Source: Rhodovulum sp. P5
GTDB taxonomy: Bacteria; Pseudomonadota; Alphaproteobacteria; Rhodobacterales; Rhodobacteraceae
DNA length: 64,000 nucleotides
Assembly: GCF_002079305.1 (NCBI RefSeq)
Contig: NZ_CP015039.1
Location: 1,385,501-1,449,500 of the forward strand
Direction: 5' to 3'
In this document: positions 6,976 through 15,799 of the stretch, piece after piece
Position numbering within the stretch: position 1 is the stretch's first letter
Layout of the letters: each line of letters opens with the position of its first letter
Translations under genes and position numbers: made by a program
The notes under the pieces: generated by a model
Seen by the model: only the letters and a program-made list of their open reading frames with translations
What the model was told of the DNA's origin: nothing
The model's database searches: none

Positions 6976-8841
6976 ATGCTACGCATCAGCGATATTTCCT
7001 ACGCAGTCGAAGGCCGGCCGCTGTTCGACGGGGCCTCCACCGTGATTCCCGAGGGCCACAAGGTCGGCCTGGTCGGGCGCAACGGGGCGGGCAAGACCAC
7101 GCTCTTCCGCCTGATCCGGGGGGAACTGTCGCTTGAGTCGGGCGATATCGCCCTGCCGCCCCGCGCCCGCATCGGCGGGGTGGAGCAGGAAGCACCGGCC
7201 TCTGACGTATCGCTGCTGAATACGGTTCTGGCCGCCGATACCGAACGCGCCGCCCTCTTGGCCGAGGCCGACACCGCCACCGACCCCCATCGAATCGCGG
7301 AGGTGCAGACGCGCCTTGCCGATATCGACGCCTGGTCGGCAGAGGCGCGGGCCTCTGCGATTCTGAAGGGGTTGGGTTTCACCGAAGCCGAACAGGCCAT
7401 GCCGTGCTCTGCCTTTTCGGGCGGCTGGCGGACGCGTGTCGCCCTTGCTGGCGTGTTGTTCGCGCGCCCCGACGTGCTGCTTCTGGACGAACCGACCAAC
7501 TATCTCGACCTCGAAGGGGCGCTGTGGCTGGAATCCTACCTCGCCCGCTATCCCTACACGGTGATTCTGATCTCGCACGACCGGGACCTGCTGAACCGCG
7601 CGGTTGGCCATATCCTGCACCTGGAGGACCGCAAGCTCACGCTTTACACGGGCGGATACGACAGTTTCGCCCGTGCGCGCGCTGCGACTCGCGCCGTTCA
7701 GGCCGCCGAAGCGAAGAAACAGGACGCGCGGCGCGCCCATTTGCAAAGCTTCGTGGACCGATTCCGCTACAAGGCGTCGAAAGCCAAGCAGGCCCAGGCC
7801 CGACTCAAGATGCTGGAGAAGATGGACAGCATCACCGCACCCGAAGATGCGGCGCGGACGGTCTTCACCTTTCCCCAGCCGGACGAACTGTCCCCGCCCA
7901 TCGTCGCGCTGGAAAGCGCCTCGGTCGGCTATGACGGCAAACCGGTGCTGTCGCGGCTGACCCTGCGAATCGATCAGGACGACCGGATCGCGCTGTTGGG
8001 GCGCAACGGTGAGGGCAAATCCACCCTGTCGAAGCTGCTCTCAGGCAAGCTTACCGCCCTGGGGGGGCGGGTCACACGATCGGGCAAACTGAGAATCGGC
8101 TATTTCGCCCAGCATCAGGTGGACGAGTTGCATCTGGACGAGACACCCCTCGACCACCTGCGCCGCGAACGCCCAGAGGATGCGCCGGCCAAGCTGCGCG
8201 CCAGGCTGGCGGGGTTCGGACTGGGCGCGGATCAGGCGGAAACAGAGGTCGGACGACTCTCGGGTGGGCAAAAGGCCCGGCTGTCGCTGTTGCTGGCCAC
8301 GCTGCATGCGCCGCATCTGCTGATTCTCGACGAACCGACCAACCATCTGGACATCGAAAGCCGCGAAGCGCTGAGCGACGCGCTGAACGCCTATTCCGGC
8401 GCCGTGATTCTTGTCAGCCACGACATGCATCTTCTCAGCCTCGTCGCCGACCGGCTATGGTTGGTAAAGGACGGGCGGGTTTCCCCCTATGACGAAGACC
8501 TCGACGCCTATCGCCGGTTGTTGTTGGCCTCGGATGCGCCCGAAAAACCTGCCGCCCCCCCGAAGCCGACATCGAAGAAACCGTCCCGCGATGCATTGCT
8601 TGCCGCCCGCGCCGAGGTCCGCAAATGCGAGGCCAGGGTCGAGAAGCTGACCGAGATGCACGAGAAGCTGTCCGAAAAGCTGGCCGATCCAACGCTGTAC
8701 GACTCGGCCCGAGAGGATGAGCGCTTGCTCTGGCAGCGCAAGTTCGCGGAAGTCGAAGACGCGATGGAGCGCGCGGAAACGCTCTGGATGACCGCGCTGG
8801 AATCGCTTGAGGAGATGGAGACGTCAGGTCAGAAAAGCTGA
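6976..8841 (+). CDS. ABC-F family ATPase (Uup/YheS-like ribosome-associated protein)
   Basis: A 621-aa protein with two ATP-binding cassettes and no membrane domain. Walker A is GRNGAGKTT (about 34-42) in the first and GRNGEGKST in the second. Signature loops are FSGGW and LSGGQ, and the Walker B segments are LLLDEPTNYLD and LILDEPTNHLD. The linker between cassettes (about residues 235-290) is rich in Lys/Arg/Gln, and the C-terminus is a charged coiled coil with many Glu, Lys and Arg residues. ABC-F proteins act on the ribosome to relieve translation problems; YheS or Uup is the closest type by the C-terminal extension. The ATG at 6976 is preferred over one three codons earlier because the family begins with a short MLxxxxIS strand. 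Confidence 0.93.
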   Translation: MLRISDISYAVEGRPLFDGASTVIPEGHKVGLVGRNGAGKTTLFRLIRGELSLESGDIALPPRARIGGVEQEAPASDVSLLNTVLAADTERAALLAEADTATDPHRIAEVQTRLADIDAWSAEARASAILKGLGFTEAEQAMPCSAFSGGWRTRVALAGVLFARPDVLLLDEPTNYLDLEGALWLESYLARYPYTVILISHDRDLLNRAVGHILHLEDRKLTLYTGGYDSFARARAATRAVQAAEAKKQDARRAHLQSFVDRFRYKASKAKQAQARLKMLEKMDSITAPEDAARTVFTFPQPDELSPPIVALESASVGYDGKPVLSRLTLRIDQDDRIALLGRNGEGKSTLSKLLSGKLTALGGRVTRSGKLRIGYFAQHQVDELHLDETPLDHLRRERPEDAPAKLRARLAGFGLGADQAETEVGRLSGGQKARLSLLLATLHAPHLLILDEPTNHLDIESREALSDALNAYSGAVILVSHDMHLLSLVADRLWLVKDGRVSPYDEDLDAYRRLLLASDAPEKPAAPPKPTSKKPSRDALLAARAEVRKCEARVEKLTEMHEKLSEKLADPTLYDSAREDERLLWQRKFAEVEDAMERAETLWMTALESLEEMETSGQKS

Positions 8842-8994
8842 GGCGCTACTCGTCTCCAGCGACGGAACCCTCCAGACGCCAGAGGTGCGGCATTTTTCGC
8901 ATGCGGGACAATGCCGCCTCTCGCTGCTTGACAGAAAGCCGACCCCGGCAGCAGCTTTGAACTGGACGGTTTAGTTTCGTTTAGGGGGTACAAC

Positions 8995-9672
8995 ATGAAA
9001 CCTGTCGTCGCTTCTCTCGCTATTTCTATGTTCATGGCTGGGTCGGCATCGGCCTCGCCGATCACGGCCTATGAGGTTCAGTCGGTCTTTGACGGCAACC
9101 AGGCCTATGGCGGCATTCTCGGAATGCTGTTCGAGGTCAATGAGACCGTTACCGTCCTGAGCCTTGGCGCCTTCGACGATGACGGCGACGGCATTGCCGG
9201 AACGCTGACTACGGAGCTTTGGTCGCGCACCGGCACCGTTGGCGATTCCATCCTCGCCGCGATGACCTTCACCGCCAATGACTATGGCACGCTGGAAGGC
9301 GGCAGCCGGTTCAAGGACCTTGTCGGCCCGCTTGTTCTCACGCCGGGATCCTACGCCATCGTTTCCTACGGCTACAGCGCGACCGACGAAAACGGGAACC
9401 GCAGTTCTCCCAACTGGATGGGCTCTCTTGCAACCAATGACGGCAATGGCGCGCTGAGTTTCGTCCGCGGCGGGCGCTACGGCGGCACGCCCGGCACGGG
9501 AATCGGCACGACCTACGACCCTGAGGTTCTGGGCCACGGCGATCCGTATGCCGCGGGCACCTTTACCTACGAGGTGGGTCTTACACCTTCGGTTCCCCTT
9601 CCGGTCAGCCTGCCTCTGCTTGCCGGCGGCGTGGCCCTGATCGGCGCCTTCGGGGGGCGGCGGAAATCCTGA
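8995..9672 (+). CDS. Secreted VPLPA-CTERM-type protein of unknown function
   Basis: A 225-aa protein with a cleavable signal peptide (MKPVVASLAISMFMAGSASA) and a C-terminal sorting segment: VPLPVSLPLL, a hydrophobic stretch, and a GGRRKS basic tail. This is the VPLPA-CTERM arrangement of Rhodobacterales, thought to be recognised by an exosortase-like system. The body (about 25-195) is rich in Gly, Asp, Asn and Thr with predicted beta-strands, including an Asp-rich DDDGDG at about residue 60 that could bind calcium. AGGGGG lies six bases before the ATG. It is not part of an evident operon. The sorting class is clear; the function is not. Confidence 0.85.
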   Translation: MKPVVASLAISMFMAGSASASPITAYEVQSVFDGNQAYGGILGMLFEVNETVTVLSLGAFDDDGDGIAGTLTTELWSRTGTVGDSILAAMTFTANDYGTLEGGSRFKDLVGPLVLTPGSYAIVSYGYSATDENGNRSSPNWMGSLATNDGNGALSFVRGGRYGGTPGTGIGTTYDPEVLGHGDPYAAGTFTYEVGLTPSVPLPVSLPLLAGGVALIGAFGGRRKS

Positions 9673-9743
9673 ACGGCCTTGGGCACGGCCTGATCCAAGC
9701 CCAGCGTTCGTGGAACCGTGCCCTGTGCATTGCCAGAACTGGT

Positions 9744-9764
9744 GCCGCAGCCTAAGGCTGCGGC
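9744..9764. repeat. Perfect 21-bp palindrome abutting the MarC-family start codon
   Basis: GCCGCAGCCT, a central A, then AGGCTGCGGC, ending at the base before the ATG at 9765. The next outward pair (T at 9743, A at 9765) also matches. As RNA this is a 10-11-bp hairpin occupying the place of the ribosome-binding site. There is no following T-run, so it is not an ordinary terminator of the upstream gene. Confidence 0.8.
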
Positions 9765-10382
9765 ATGGATACAACCTTTTACATCGGCGCCTTCGTCACG
9801 CTTTTCGTGATCGTCGATCCCGTGGGGCTCGCGCCGCTTTTCGTGGCCATCACGCAGGGCATGGACGGCGCCGCCCGCCGCGCCATCGCGTTTCGAGCGG
9901 CGGCCATTGCCGTTGGGCTTCTGACGCTCTTTGGCATTTTCGGCGAACAGGTTCTGGCCTTTGCCGGGATCTCGATGCCCGCCTTCCGCATAGCGGGCGG
10001 GATCCTTCTGTTCCTGACCGCCCTTGAGATGCTGTTCGAGCGACGCGCCAAGCGGCGCGAGGATCAGGCCCATGACGACCGGCCCGATCCCTCGGTCTTT
10101 CCGCTGGCCACGCCGCTGATTGCCGGGCCGGGCGCGATGGCCACGATGATCCTGTTGAACGGAGAGGTTGGCCGCGACCCGCTTGCCATGGTCCTGATCC
10201 ATCTGGCGATGCTTGCCGTGATCGGTGTCGTGCTGCTGCTGTTTCTGTCGGCCGGGCTGATGGAGCGTGCCCTTGGCCGAACCGGAATCAATGTGGTGAC
10301 GCGGCTTCTGGGCATGTTGCTGGCGGCCTTGTCGGTACAGTTCGTGCTCGACGGGTTACGGGATTTCGGCCTGGCCCCGTGA
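9765..10382 (+). CDS. MarC-family integral membrane protein
   Basis: A 205-aa protein with about six hydrophobic segments. The N-terminus (MDTTFYIGAFVTLFVIVDPVG) is characteristic of MarC/YchE-family proteins, whose transport role is not established. The LIAGPGAMATMIL motif at about residues 117-129 is another family signature. The N-terminal match shows that 9765 is the correct start even though no Shine-Dalgarno precedes it; that position is taken by a perfect palindrome. The 23 bp before the next reading frame suggest possible co-transcription with the downstream protease. Confidence 0.92.
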   Translation: MDTTFYIGAFVTLFVIVDPVGLAPLFVAITQGMDGAARRAIAFRAAAIAVGLLTLFGIFGEQVLAFAGISMPAFRIAGGILLFLTALEMLFERRAKRREDQAHDDRPDPSVFPLATPLIAGPGAMATMILLNGEVGRDPLAMVLIHLAMLAVIGVVLLLFLSAGLMERALGRTGINVVTRLLGMLLAALSVQFVLDGLRDFGLAP

Positions 10383-10452
10383 CTGTCGCCTCGCGTTTCG
10401 GCATATGACTGCCTATATCCCATCGCGATACTTCTTTCCCGAAAGGAACGCC

Positions 10453-11034
10453 ATGTCGGGCGACGACATCGGACGGTTGATCTATCTTGTGCTTCTGGGC
10501 TCGGCGATCGGGGGCTACTTCCTTGTGGCCAACCGTAACCGCCTGGGTCATGCGGCGCGCCACGCGCTGCTTTGGGGGCTGATCTTTCTGGGCGTGATCG
10601 CGGGGATCGGGCTGTGGTCCGACATCCGTCAGCAGGTCCTGCCGCGTCAGGCCGTCTTTTCCGAAGACGCCAGGGTGGAGGTGCCGCGCGCGCCGGACGG
10701 CCATTATTATGTGACGATCCTGGTGAACGGAAACCCGGTGCGCTTTGTCGTGGATACCGGTGCAACCGACGTCGTCCTGACCCAGAAGGATGCGCGCCGC
10801 GTGGGGCTCGACCCCGCCAAGCTGAACTATTTCGGCGAGGCCCGGACAGCAAACGGCGCCGTGGAAACCGCCCCCGTTCGGCTAAGAGAAATGCGCCTTG
10901 GCGCCATCACCGACCGGGACGTGCGCGCCTATGTCAATTCTGGCGAGATGCGCGAGTCGCTGCTGGGCATGGGATACCTGAACCGGTTCGAGCGGATCGA
11001 GGTGGTGCGCGACCGGATGATCCTGACGCGATAG
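10453..11034 (+). CDS. Membrane-anchored retropepsin-like aspartic protease (TIGR02281 type)
   Basis: A 193-aa protein with two N-terminal hydrophobic segments (about 9-26 and 38-55) followed by a soluble clan-AA aspartic protease domain. The catalytic motif is VVDTGATD with Asp101-Thr102-Gly103; one such motif per chain implies a homodimer, as in retropepsins. The protease domain would face the periplasm. GAAAGGAAC before 10453 supports this start over an in-frame one at 10405. The family is common in Alphaproteobacteria, but its substrates are unknown. Confidence 0.88.
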   Translation: MSGDDIGRLIYLVLLGSAIGGYFLVANRNRLGHAARHALLWGLIFLGVIAGIGLWSDIRQQVLPRQAVFSEDARVEVPRAPDGHYYVTILVNGNPVRFVVDTGATDVVLTQKDARRVGLDPAKLNYFGEARTANGAVETAPVRLREMRLGAITDRDVRAYVNSGEMRESLLGMGYLNRFERIEVVRDRMILTR

Positions 11035-11064
11035 CGCATCCGCGTGCACCGCGCCGGATCACGC

Positions 11065-11526
11065 TCAGGCGCCGCCGCTTTCCGCCTTCTTCTGCCACCG
11101 CCCCGACTCTTCAGACCAGTATTGCGCCGTCACGCCCGCCCCGGTCAGGGCCCGCCACTGGCCGCGGGCATGCTCAACCGCCGCGGGATCGTTGCCGCCG
11201 AAGAGAATGCACACCCGTTCAAGGGCGCCCGCCTCTTCCGGAGCAACGGCGGCCCCGTCCACGGCCATCACGCAAAGCGGGTTATTGGGGGCGTCCGCAC
11301 CGGTCGTCAGCAGGACGGGCTGATCGGCGTCGAACCCCCGACCCGCGCGCCCGTGCGGCAGGAACCCCTCGCCCATCCAAAGCCGTTCATCCAGCCAGTC
11401 GAGCCGCGCTTCGTCCGTCCCGCGGACCACCACGCGCCAGCCCTGTGCCAGCGACTTTTCCAGAAGAACCGGCAAGGTCGCCTCAAGCGGGCGGCGCGTC
11501 AGGTGATAGAAAAGCGCGGCCCCCAT
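11065..11526 (-). CDS. holC: DNA polymerase III chi subunit
   Basis: A 153-aa protein (MGAALFYHLTRRPLEATLPVLLEK...) with the HolC layout: an N-terminal FYHLxxxPLExxLPxLLEKxLxxGWR segment, LDxxLW, and a C-terminal YWxxxxGRWxKKA. Chi links the clamp loader to single-strand binding protein and assists replication restart. The start is placed at 11526, where the ATG overlaps the stop of the upstream VOC gene (TGATG); a longer version would extend 13 codons into that gene. In Rhodobacterales holC usually sits next to pepA, which lies one gene upstream here. Confidence 0.93.
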   Translation of the reverse strand: MGAALFYHLTRRPLEATLPVLLEKSLAQGWRVVVRGTDEARLDWLDERLWMGEGFLPHGRAGRGFDADQPVLLTTGADAPNNPLCVMAVDGAAVAPEEAGALERVCILFGGNDPAAVEHARGQWRALTGAGVTAQYWSEESGRWQKKAESGGA

Positions 11527-11927
11527 CACCGCCCGGCCAGCGGGTCGTAGTCGCCGAAGGTCCACATATGGCCCTCTGGATCGGCAACCGAAAAGCTGTG
11601 CCCGCCATGATCGTGCGCGTCATAGGGCAGAACGATCTCGGCCCCGGCGTCCTTCGCACGTTCGTAGCGGTCAGCCACATCCGGAATCACGGCATAGATC
11701 GTCGTCGTCTCACGCCCGCCTGTGTCCTTGGGGTCGATCATGTGGTCGTCAAAGGCGCCACGCCCCCAAGGCCCGATCATCACGACCCCATCGCCGATGC
11801 GCAGCTCCGCATGGACCAGCGCCCCGTACTCATCACGATAGACGGCATGTTCGTCCAGCCCCAGCACGCCCGCCAGAAAGGCAAGCGCAGCCTCCGGGTT
11901 TCGATAGCGTCGCGCCGGTATGATCAT
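11526..11927 (-). CDS. VOC (glyoxalase/bleomycin-resistance fold) family protein
   Basis: A 133-aa protein made of two beta-alpha-beta-beta-beta modules typical of the vicinal oxygen chelate superfamily. The C-terminal module holds the usual FSVADPEGHMWTFGDY with a His-Met-Trp near the end, a pattern seen in PhnB-like VOC proteins. Possible metal ligands are His and Glu residues, but I cannot assign a substrate. A strong GGGAGG precedes the ATG. Its stop overlaps the holC start, so it lies in a pepA-VOC-holC unit, with 40 bp from the pepA stop to this start. Confidence 0.88.
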   Translation of the reverse strand: MIIPARRYRNPEAALAFLAGVLGLDEHAVYRDEYGALVHAELRIGDGVVMIGPWGRGAFDDHMIDPKDTGGRETTTIYAVIPDVADRYERAKDAGAEIVLPYDAHDHGGHSFSVADPEGHMWTFGDYDPLAGR

Positions 11928-11967
11928 GACTCACCTCCCGTTCAGGGACAGCATCTTACCACGCTCG

Positions 11968-13437
11968 TCAGGCTTCGAAACGGTCCGCAATCAAACGGTC
12001 CAGCGTCAGAACGCCCCACCCGGTCGCGCCCTTGGGGGCAAGGGCGGTTTCTTCCGACACCCGGGCCACACCGGCGATATCGAGATGGATCCACGGGCAG
12101 TCGTCCTTGACGAAGCGCTGCAGGAATTGCGCCGCGGTAATGGAGCCCCCGGCCCGCCCGCCCACGTTTTTCATGTCGGCCAGTTGCGATTTCAGCAGCC
12201 GGTCATAGGCATCGCCCAGCGGCATGCGCCACGCGCCTTCGCCCTCCTTCGCCGCGGCGGCAAGGAACGCGTTGCAGAGATCGTCGTCGTTGGAAAAGAC
12301 CCCGGAATTGTAGTTGCCCAGCCCGATGATGATCGCGCCGGTCAGGGTGGCCAGGTCGATCATTGCGGCGGGGGCGAACCGCTCCTGCGCGTACCAAAGG
12401 ACATCGGCCAGAACCAGTCGGCCCTCCGCATCGGTGTTGATGACCTCGACCGTGTCGCCCTTCATCGTCTTCACGATATCGCCGGGGCGCTGTGCCTTGC
12501 CGTCGGGCATGTTCTCGACAAGCCCGACCAGACCCACGACATTCGCCTTGGCCTTGCGCAGGGCCAGCGCCCGCATGACGCCGGACACGACCGCCGCGCC
12601 GCCCATGTCCATGGTCATCTCTTCCATGCCGGCGGCAGGCTTGATCGAGATGCCGCCAGTGTCGAACACGACCCCCTTGCCGACCAGCGCCAGCGGGGCG
12701 GCATCCTTTTCGCCACCGTTCCAGCGCATGACGACAACCTTGGACGGGCTTTCCGAGCCCTGTCCCACGGCCAGAAGCGTCCGCATGCCGAGCTTGCGCA
12801 GGTCCTCTTCCTCAAGGATCTCGACCTCAAGCCCCAGTTCCTGCATCGCGGCAAGCCGCGCGGCAAAGTCGTCCGTTGTCAGGATGTTGGCCGGTTCGTT
12901 GACCAGATCGCGGGTGAAGAACACCCCCTCGGCCAGGGCTGCCATCGGGCCGGCGGCGGCGGCGACCTCTTCGGGTTTCGTGGCCATCACGCGGACCTTG
13001 CCCGGTACGGTCGGCTCGGCGCTCTTGTGCGCATCGAAGGTGTAGGCCCTGAGGGCAAAGCCAAAGGCGATATCGGCAGCCCCCGCATTCGACCCCGCCA
13101 ACAGCAATACATCCCCGCCCTTCATCAGTTTTGCCAGCGCTGCGCCCGCCTTGCGGGCCACGTCAGCCCCCGGCCGCTTTTCCAGCCGGACAACGTCCAC
13201 CGCCTCCACGTCAAGCTGGGCCGGATAGGCCAGCGACGTGACATCACCGGGCGACATCTTTTCGAAGGCGGGGCTTTCGACAAACCGGGAAAGGGCGCCG
13301 CGGATCAGCTTGTTCACCCGCCGCGCCGAGGGGTCGAGCTTGCCATCCTCTCCCACGAAGACGGCCACACGGCCCGTCGCCGCATCGATCGCGTCAAGAT
13401 CGGTTTCGGCAAAACTGATGGCGATGGGTGTGCTCAT
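11968..13437 (-). CDS. pepA: Leucyl aminopeptidase (M17 family)
   Basis: A 489-aa cytosolic exopeptidase of the two-metal M17 family. The C-terminal catalytic half carries the diagnostic NTDAEGRLVLADVL sequence (family signature with Asp and Glu metal ligands and the Arg), preceded by GKGVVFDTGGISIKP with the metal-binding Lys/Asp. The N-terminal half is the variable macrodomain-like part. The start at 13437 (MSTPIAISF...) is chosen because AGGGA precedes it and the upstream 18 codons lack family similarity. It is divergent from the lptF operon and heads the pepA-VOC-holC unit. Confidence 0.96.
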   Translation of the reverse strand: MSTPIAISFAETDLDAIDAATGRVAVFVGEDGKLDPSARRVNKLIRGALSRFVESPAFEKMSPGDVTSLAYPAQLDVEAVDVVRLEKRPGADVARKAGAALAKLMKGGDVLLLAGSNAGAADIAFGFALRAYTFDAHKSAEPTVPGKVRVMATKPEEVAAAAGPMAALAEGVFFTRDLVNEPANILTTDDFAARLAAMQELGLEVEILEEEDLRKLGMRTLLAVGQGSESPSKVVVMRWNGGEKDAAPLALVGKGVVFDTGGISIKPAAGMEEMTMDMGGAAVVSGVMRALALRKAKANVVGLVGLVENMPDGKAQRPGDIVKTMKGDTVEVINTDAEGRLVLADVLWYAQERFAPAAMIDLATLTGAIIIGLGNYNSGVFSNDDDLCNAFLAAAAKEGEGAWRMPLGDAYDRLLKSQLADMKNVGGRAGGSITAAQFLQRFVKDDCPWIHLDIAGVARVSEETALAPKGATGWGVLTLDRLIADRFEA

Positions 13438-13571
13438 GATCCGGTTCCCTGTTCCGTCTTTCAATCCTCTCCTACCTAGCCGCCCGCCCAAGCCTTGACC
13501 AGATAGCAGTTTTCCCCCCGCGGGGATTGATCTAAGGTCCCGTCCGATCGGTAGTTTCCTTGGGGGCCTTT

Positions 13572-14702
13572 GTGCCGAGATTCGACAGATACCTGCTCGG
13601 GCAGCTGATCCTTCTGTTCGGCTTCTTCGGACTCGTGCTCATGTCGATCTACTGGATCAATCGTGGCGTGGTGCTGTTCGACCGCTTGATCTCCGATGGC
13701 CAGTCGGCATTCGTCTTCATGGAATTCGTTGCCCTGACGCTCCCGAATGTCACGCGCCTCGTCCTGCCGATAGCGGCCTTTGCTGCCACGCTTTATGCCG
13801 TGAACCGCATGAACCGCGAAAGCGAACTGGTGGTGATGCAGGCCGCGGGGTGCAGCCCGTGGCGCCTTGCCCGTCCGATCCTGATGTTTGGATGCCTCGT
13901 CGCGCTGATCATGGCTGTGCTGACGCATTTCGTCGTGCCCGCAAGCCGCGCACAGCTCAAACTCCGCGAAGACGAGATTTCCCAGAACATCTCCGGCCGG
14001 TTGCTGGTGGCCGGGCAGTTCCTGCACCCCATCGATGGCATCACGATCTTCATCCGCAAGATCGAAGCGGGTGGTGAAATCCACGATCTCTATCTGTCCG
14101 ACCTGCGGACCGAGCCGGGCACAAACACGGCCTATACCGCGAAACGGGCGTTTCTAACCCGGGACGAGGCCGGACCGGCATTGGTGATGTTCGACGGGAT
14201 GGCCCAGTCACTGAACGAGGCCGACCAGCGCCTGTCCCTGATATCGTTTGAGAATTTCGTCTTCCACCTTGGCAACCTGATTGAGACGCGCGGGCAACGG
14301 ACCCTGCCGATCGAGACCCTTTCGACGGCCACCCTGCTGAAAGCCGATCCCAAGGTGATCAGGCGCGTCGGCGAATCCCGGGCCGCCTTTTTGTATGAGG
14401 GCCATGCCCGCACCGCCCAGCCGCTGCTGGCCGTGGCCGGGGCGCTGATCGGCTATGGTGCCCTGATGCTCGGCGCATATAGCCGGTTCGGGCTTGGGCG
14501 GCAGGTGGGCGTTGCCATCGTGCTGCTGCTGGCGCTGCAGCTTCTGGATAATACCGGGGGTGAACTGGCACGCCGGGATGCGCATCTCTGGCCATTGACC
14601 TATATGGCGCCCTTGGCGGGCATGGCCGTCGGCGCGCTGCTGATCTTTGCCGCAACCCGCCGCTGGGCACGGCCATCCGAACGGCGCGGGGCCAGCGCAT
14701 GA
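13572..14702 (+). CDS. lptF: Lipopolysaccharide export permease LptF
   Basis: A 376-aa inner-membrane protein with six predicted spans (three at each end) flanking a periplasmic beta-jellyroll domain (about residues 95-260). With LptG it forms the transmembrane part of the LptB2FG ABC transporter that extracts LPS. The GTG at 13572 (MPRFDRYLLGQLIL... when initiated) matches the family N-terminus better than the TTG at 13560. It is first in a coupled string: its stop overlaps the lptG start by four bases (ATGA). The order lptF-lptG-lptD-surA-pdxA-rsmA is characteristic of Rhodobacterales. Confidence 0.95.
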   Translation: MPRFDRYLLGQLILLFGFFGLVLMSIYWINRGVVLFDRLISDGQSAFVFMEFVALTLPNVTRLVLPIAAFAATLYAVNRMNRESELVVMQAAGCSPWRLARPILMFGCLVALIMAVLTHFVVPASRAQLKLREDEISQNISGRLLVAGQFLHPIDGITIFIRKIEAGGEIHDLYLSDLRTEPGTNTAYTAKRAFLTRDEAGPALVMFDGMAQSLNEADQRLSLISFENFVFHLGNLIETRGQRTLPIETLSTATLLKADPKVIRRVGESRAAFLYEGHARTAQPLLAVAGALIGYGALMLGAYSRFGLGRQVGVAIVLLLALQLLDNTGGELARRDAHLWPLTYMAPLAGMAVGALLIFAATRRWARPSERRGASA

Positions 14703-15799
14703 CCCTGCATCTCTACCTTGCCCGAAAATACACGCTGACCCTGGTCGCCATCATCGGTCTGTTCGGCGCGATCCTCGTCTTGCTGGGGATGGTCGATGAA
14801 CTGCGCAACTTCGATATCGGCACCATCACCTTTTCCGATGCCTTGCGCCTTACCGCGCTCAAGGTTCCGGCAGACCTTTACCTGATCCTGCCGCTGATCG
14901 CCTTGCTGGCCACGCTTTCGATGTTCCTCGGGCTCGCGCGGACATCGGAACTTGTCGTCACGCGCGCCTCCGGACGGTCGGCCCTGCGCAGCGTGATCGC
15001 CCCCGCGGCGACGGCATTCACCTACGGCGTGATCGCAGTGGCGATCTTCAACCCGATCGTGGCCGTCACCTCGACCAAGTACGAACTTCTGTCGAACCGG
15101 TTCAAGGATGGTGAGGTCAACATCCTGTCGGTCAGCGACGAAGGCCTCTGGCTGCGGCAGGCCAGTCCTAAGGGACAAACGGTGATCCGCGCCGCCCGCG
15201 CAAACGCGGAAGGCACCCAGTTCTTCGATGTGACGTTCCTGAATTTTTCCAAGGACGGAACGCCGATCTGGCGCATCGAGGCGACGCGCGCTGATCTGAC
15301 CCCGCAAGGCTGGGACGTGCGCGATGCCAAACGCTGGGACCTTGACCGGGACATCCCCAACCCCGAGGCCGCCGCGACCGTGGAAGAGCACCTTGTCGTG
15401 CCGTCCGACCTGACGCGCCAGCGCATTCGCGACAGCTTCGCCAGCCCGAACGCCGTTTCGATCTGGGATTTGCGCGACTTCATCGGCGAACTGGACCGCG
15501 CCGGTTTCGCCGCCCTGCCCCACCGGGTCTGGTTCCAGATGGAACTCGCGCTGCCGCTGATGATGGTGGCCATGGTGCTTGTCGGAGCCGCGCTGACCAT
15601 GCGCCATGTCCGGTTCGGCAAGACCGGCCCGGTCGTCGTGTTGGCCTTCACCCTTGGCCTGACGCTCTTCTTCCTGCGCAACTTCGCGCAGGTGATGGGC
15701 GAAAACGGTCAGATCCCGGTGGCGCTTGCAGCGTGGAGCCCCCCGGCCGCCGGCATTCTGATGGCGTTGGGGCTGTTGCTGCATCTGGAGGATGGCTGA
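14699..15799 (+). CDS. lptG: Lipopolysaccharide export permease LptG
   Basis: A 366-aa protein of the YjgP/YjgQ family, architecturally like LptF: membrane spans at about 10-35, 55-80 and 95-120, a periplasmic jellyroll, then three C-terminal spans starting near residue 275. It partners LptF in the LPS-exporting ABC transporter. It is coupled to lptF by an ATGA overlap, and its TGA shares one base with the lptD ATG (TGATG). Confidence 0.95.
   Translation: MTLHLYLARKYTLTLVAIIGLFGAILVLLGMVDELRNFDIGTITFSDALRLTALKVPADLYLILPLIALLATLSMFLGLARTSELVVTRASGRSALRSVIAPAATAFTYGVIAVAIFNPIVAVTSTKYELLSNRFKDGEVNILSVSDEGLWLRQASPKGQTVIRAARANAEGTQFFDVTFLNFSKDGTPIWRIEATRADLTPQGWDVRDAKRWDLDRDIPNPEAAATVEEHLVVPSDLTRQRIRDSFASPNAVSIWDLRDFIGELDRAGFAALPHRVWFQMELALPLMMVAMVLVGAALTMRHVRFGKTGPVVVLAFTLGLTLFFLRNFAQVMGENGQIPVALAAWSPPAAGILMALGLLLHLEDG

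Noticed and set aside
11920-13479. A 519-codon open frame on the plus strand
   Set aside because: Antisense to pepA, which carries the complete M17 signature.
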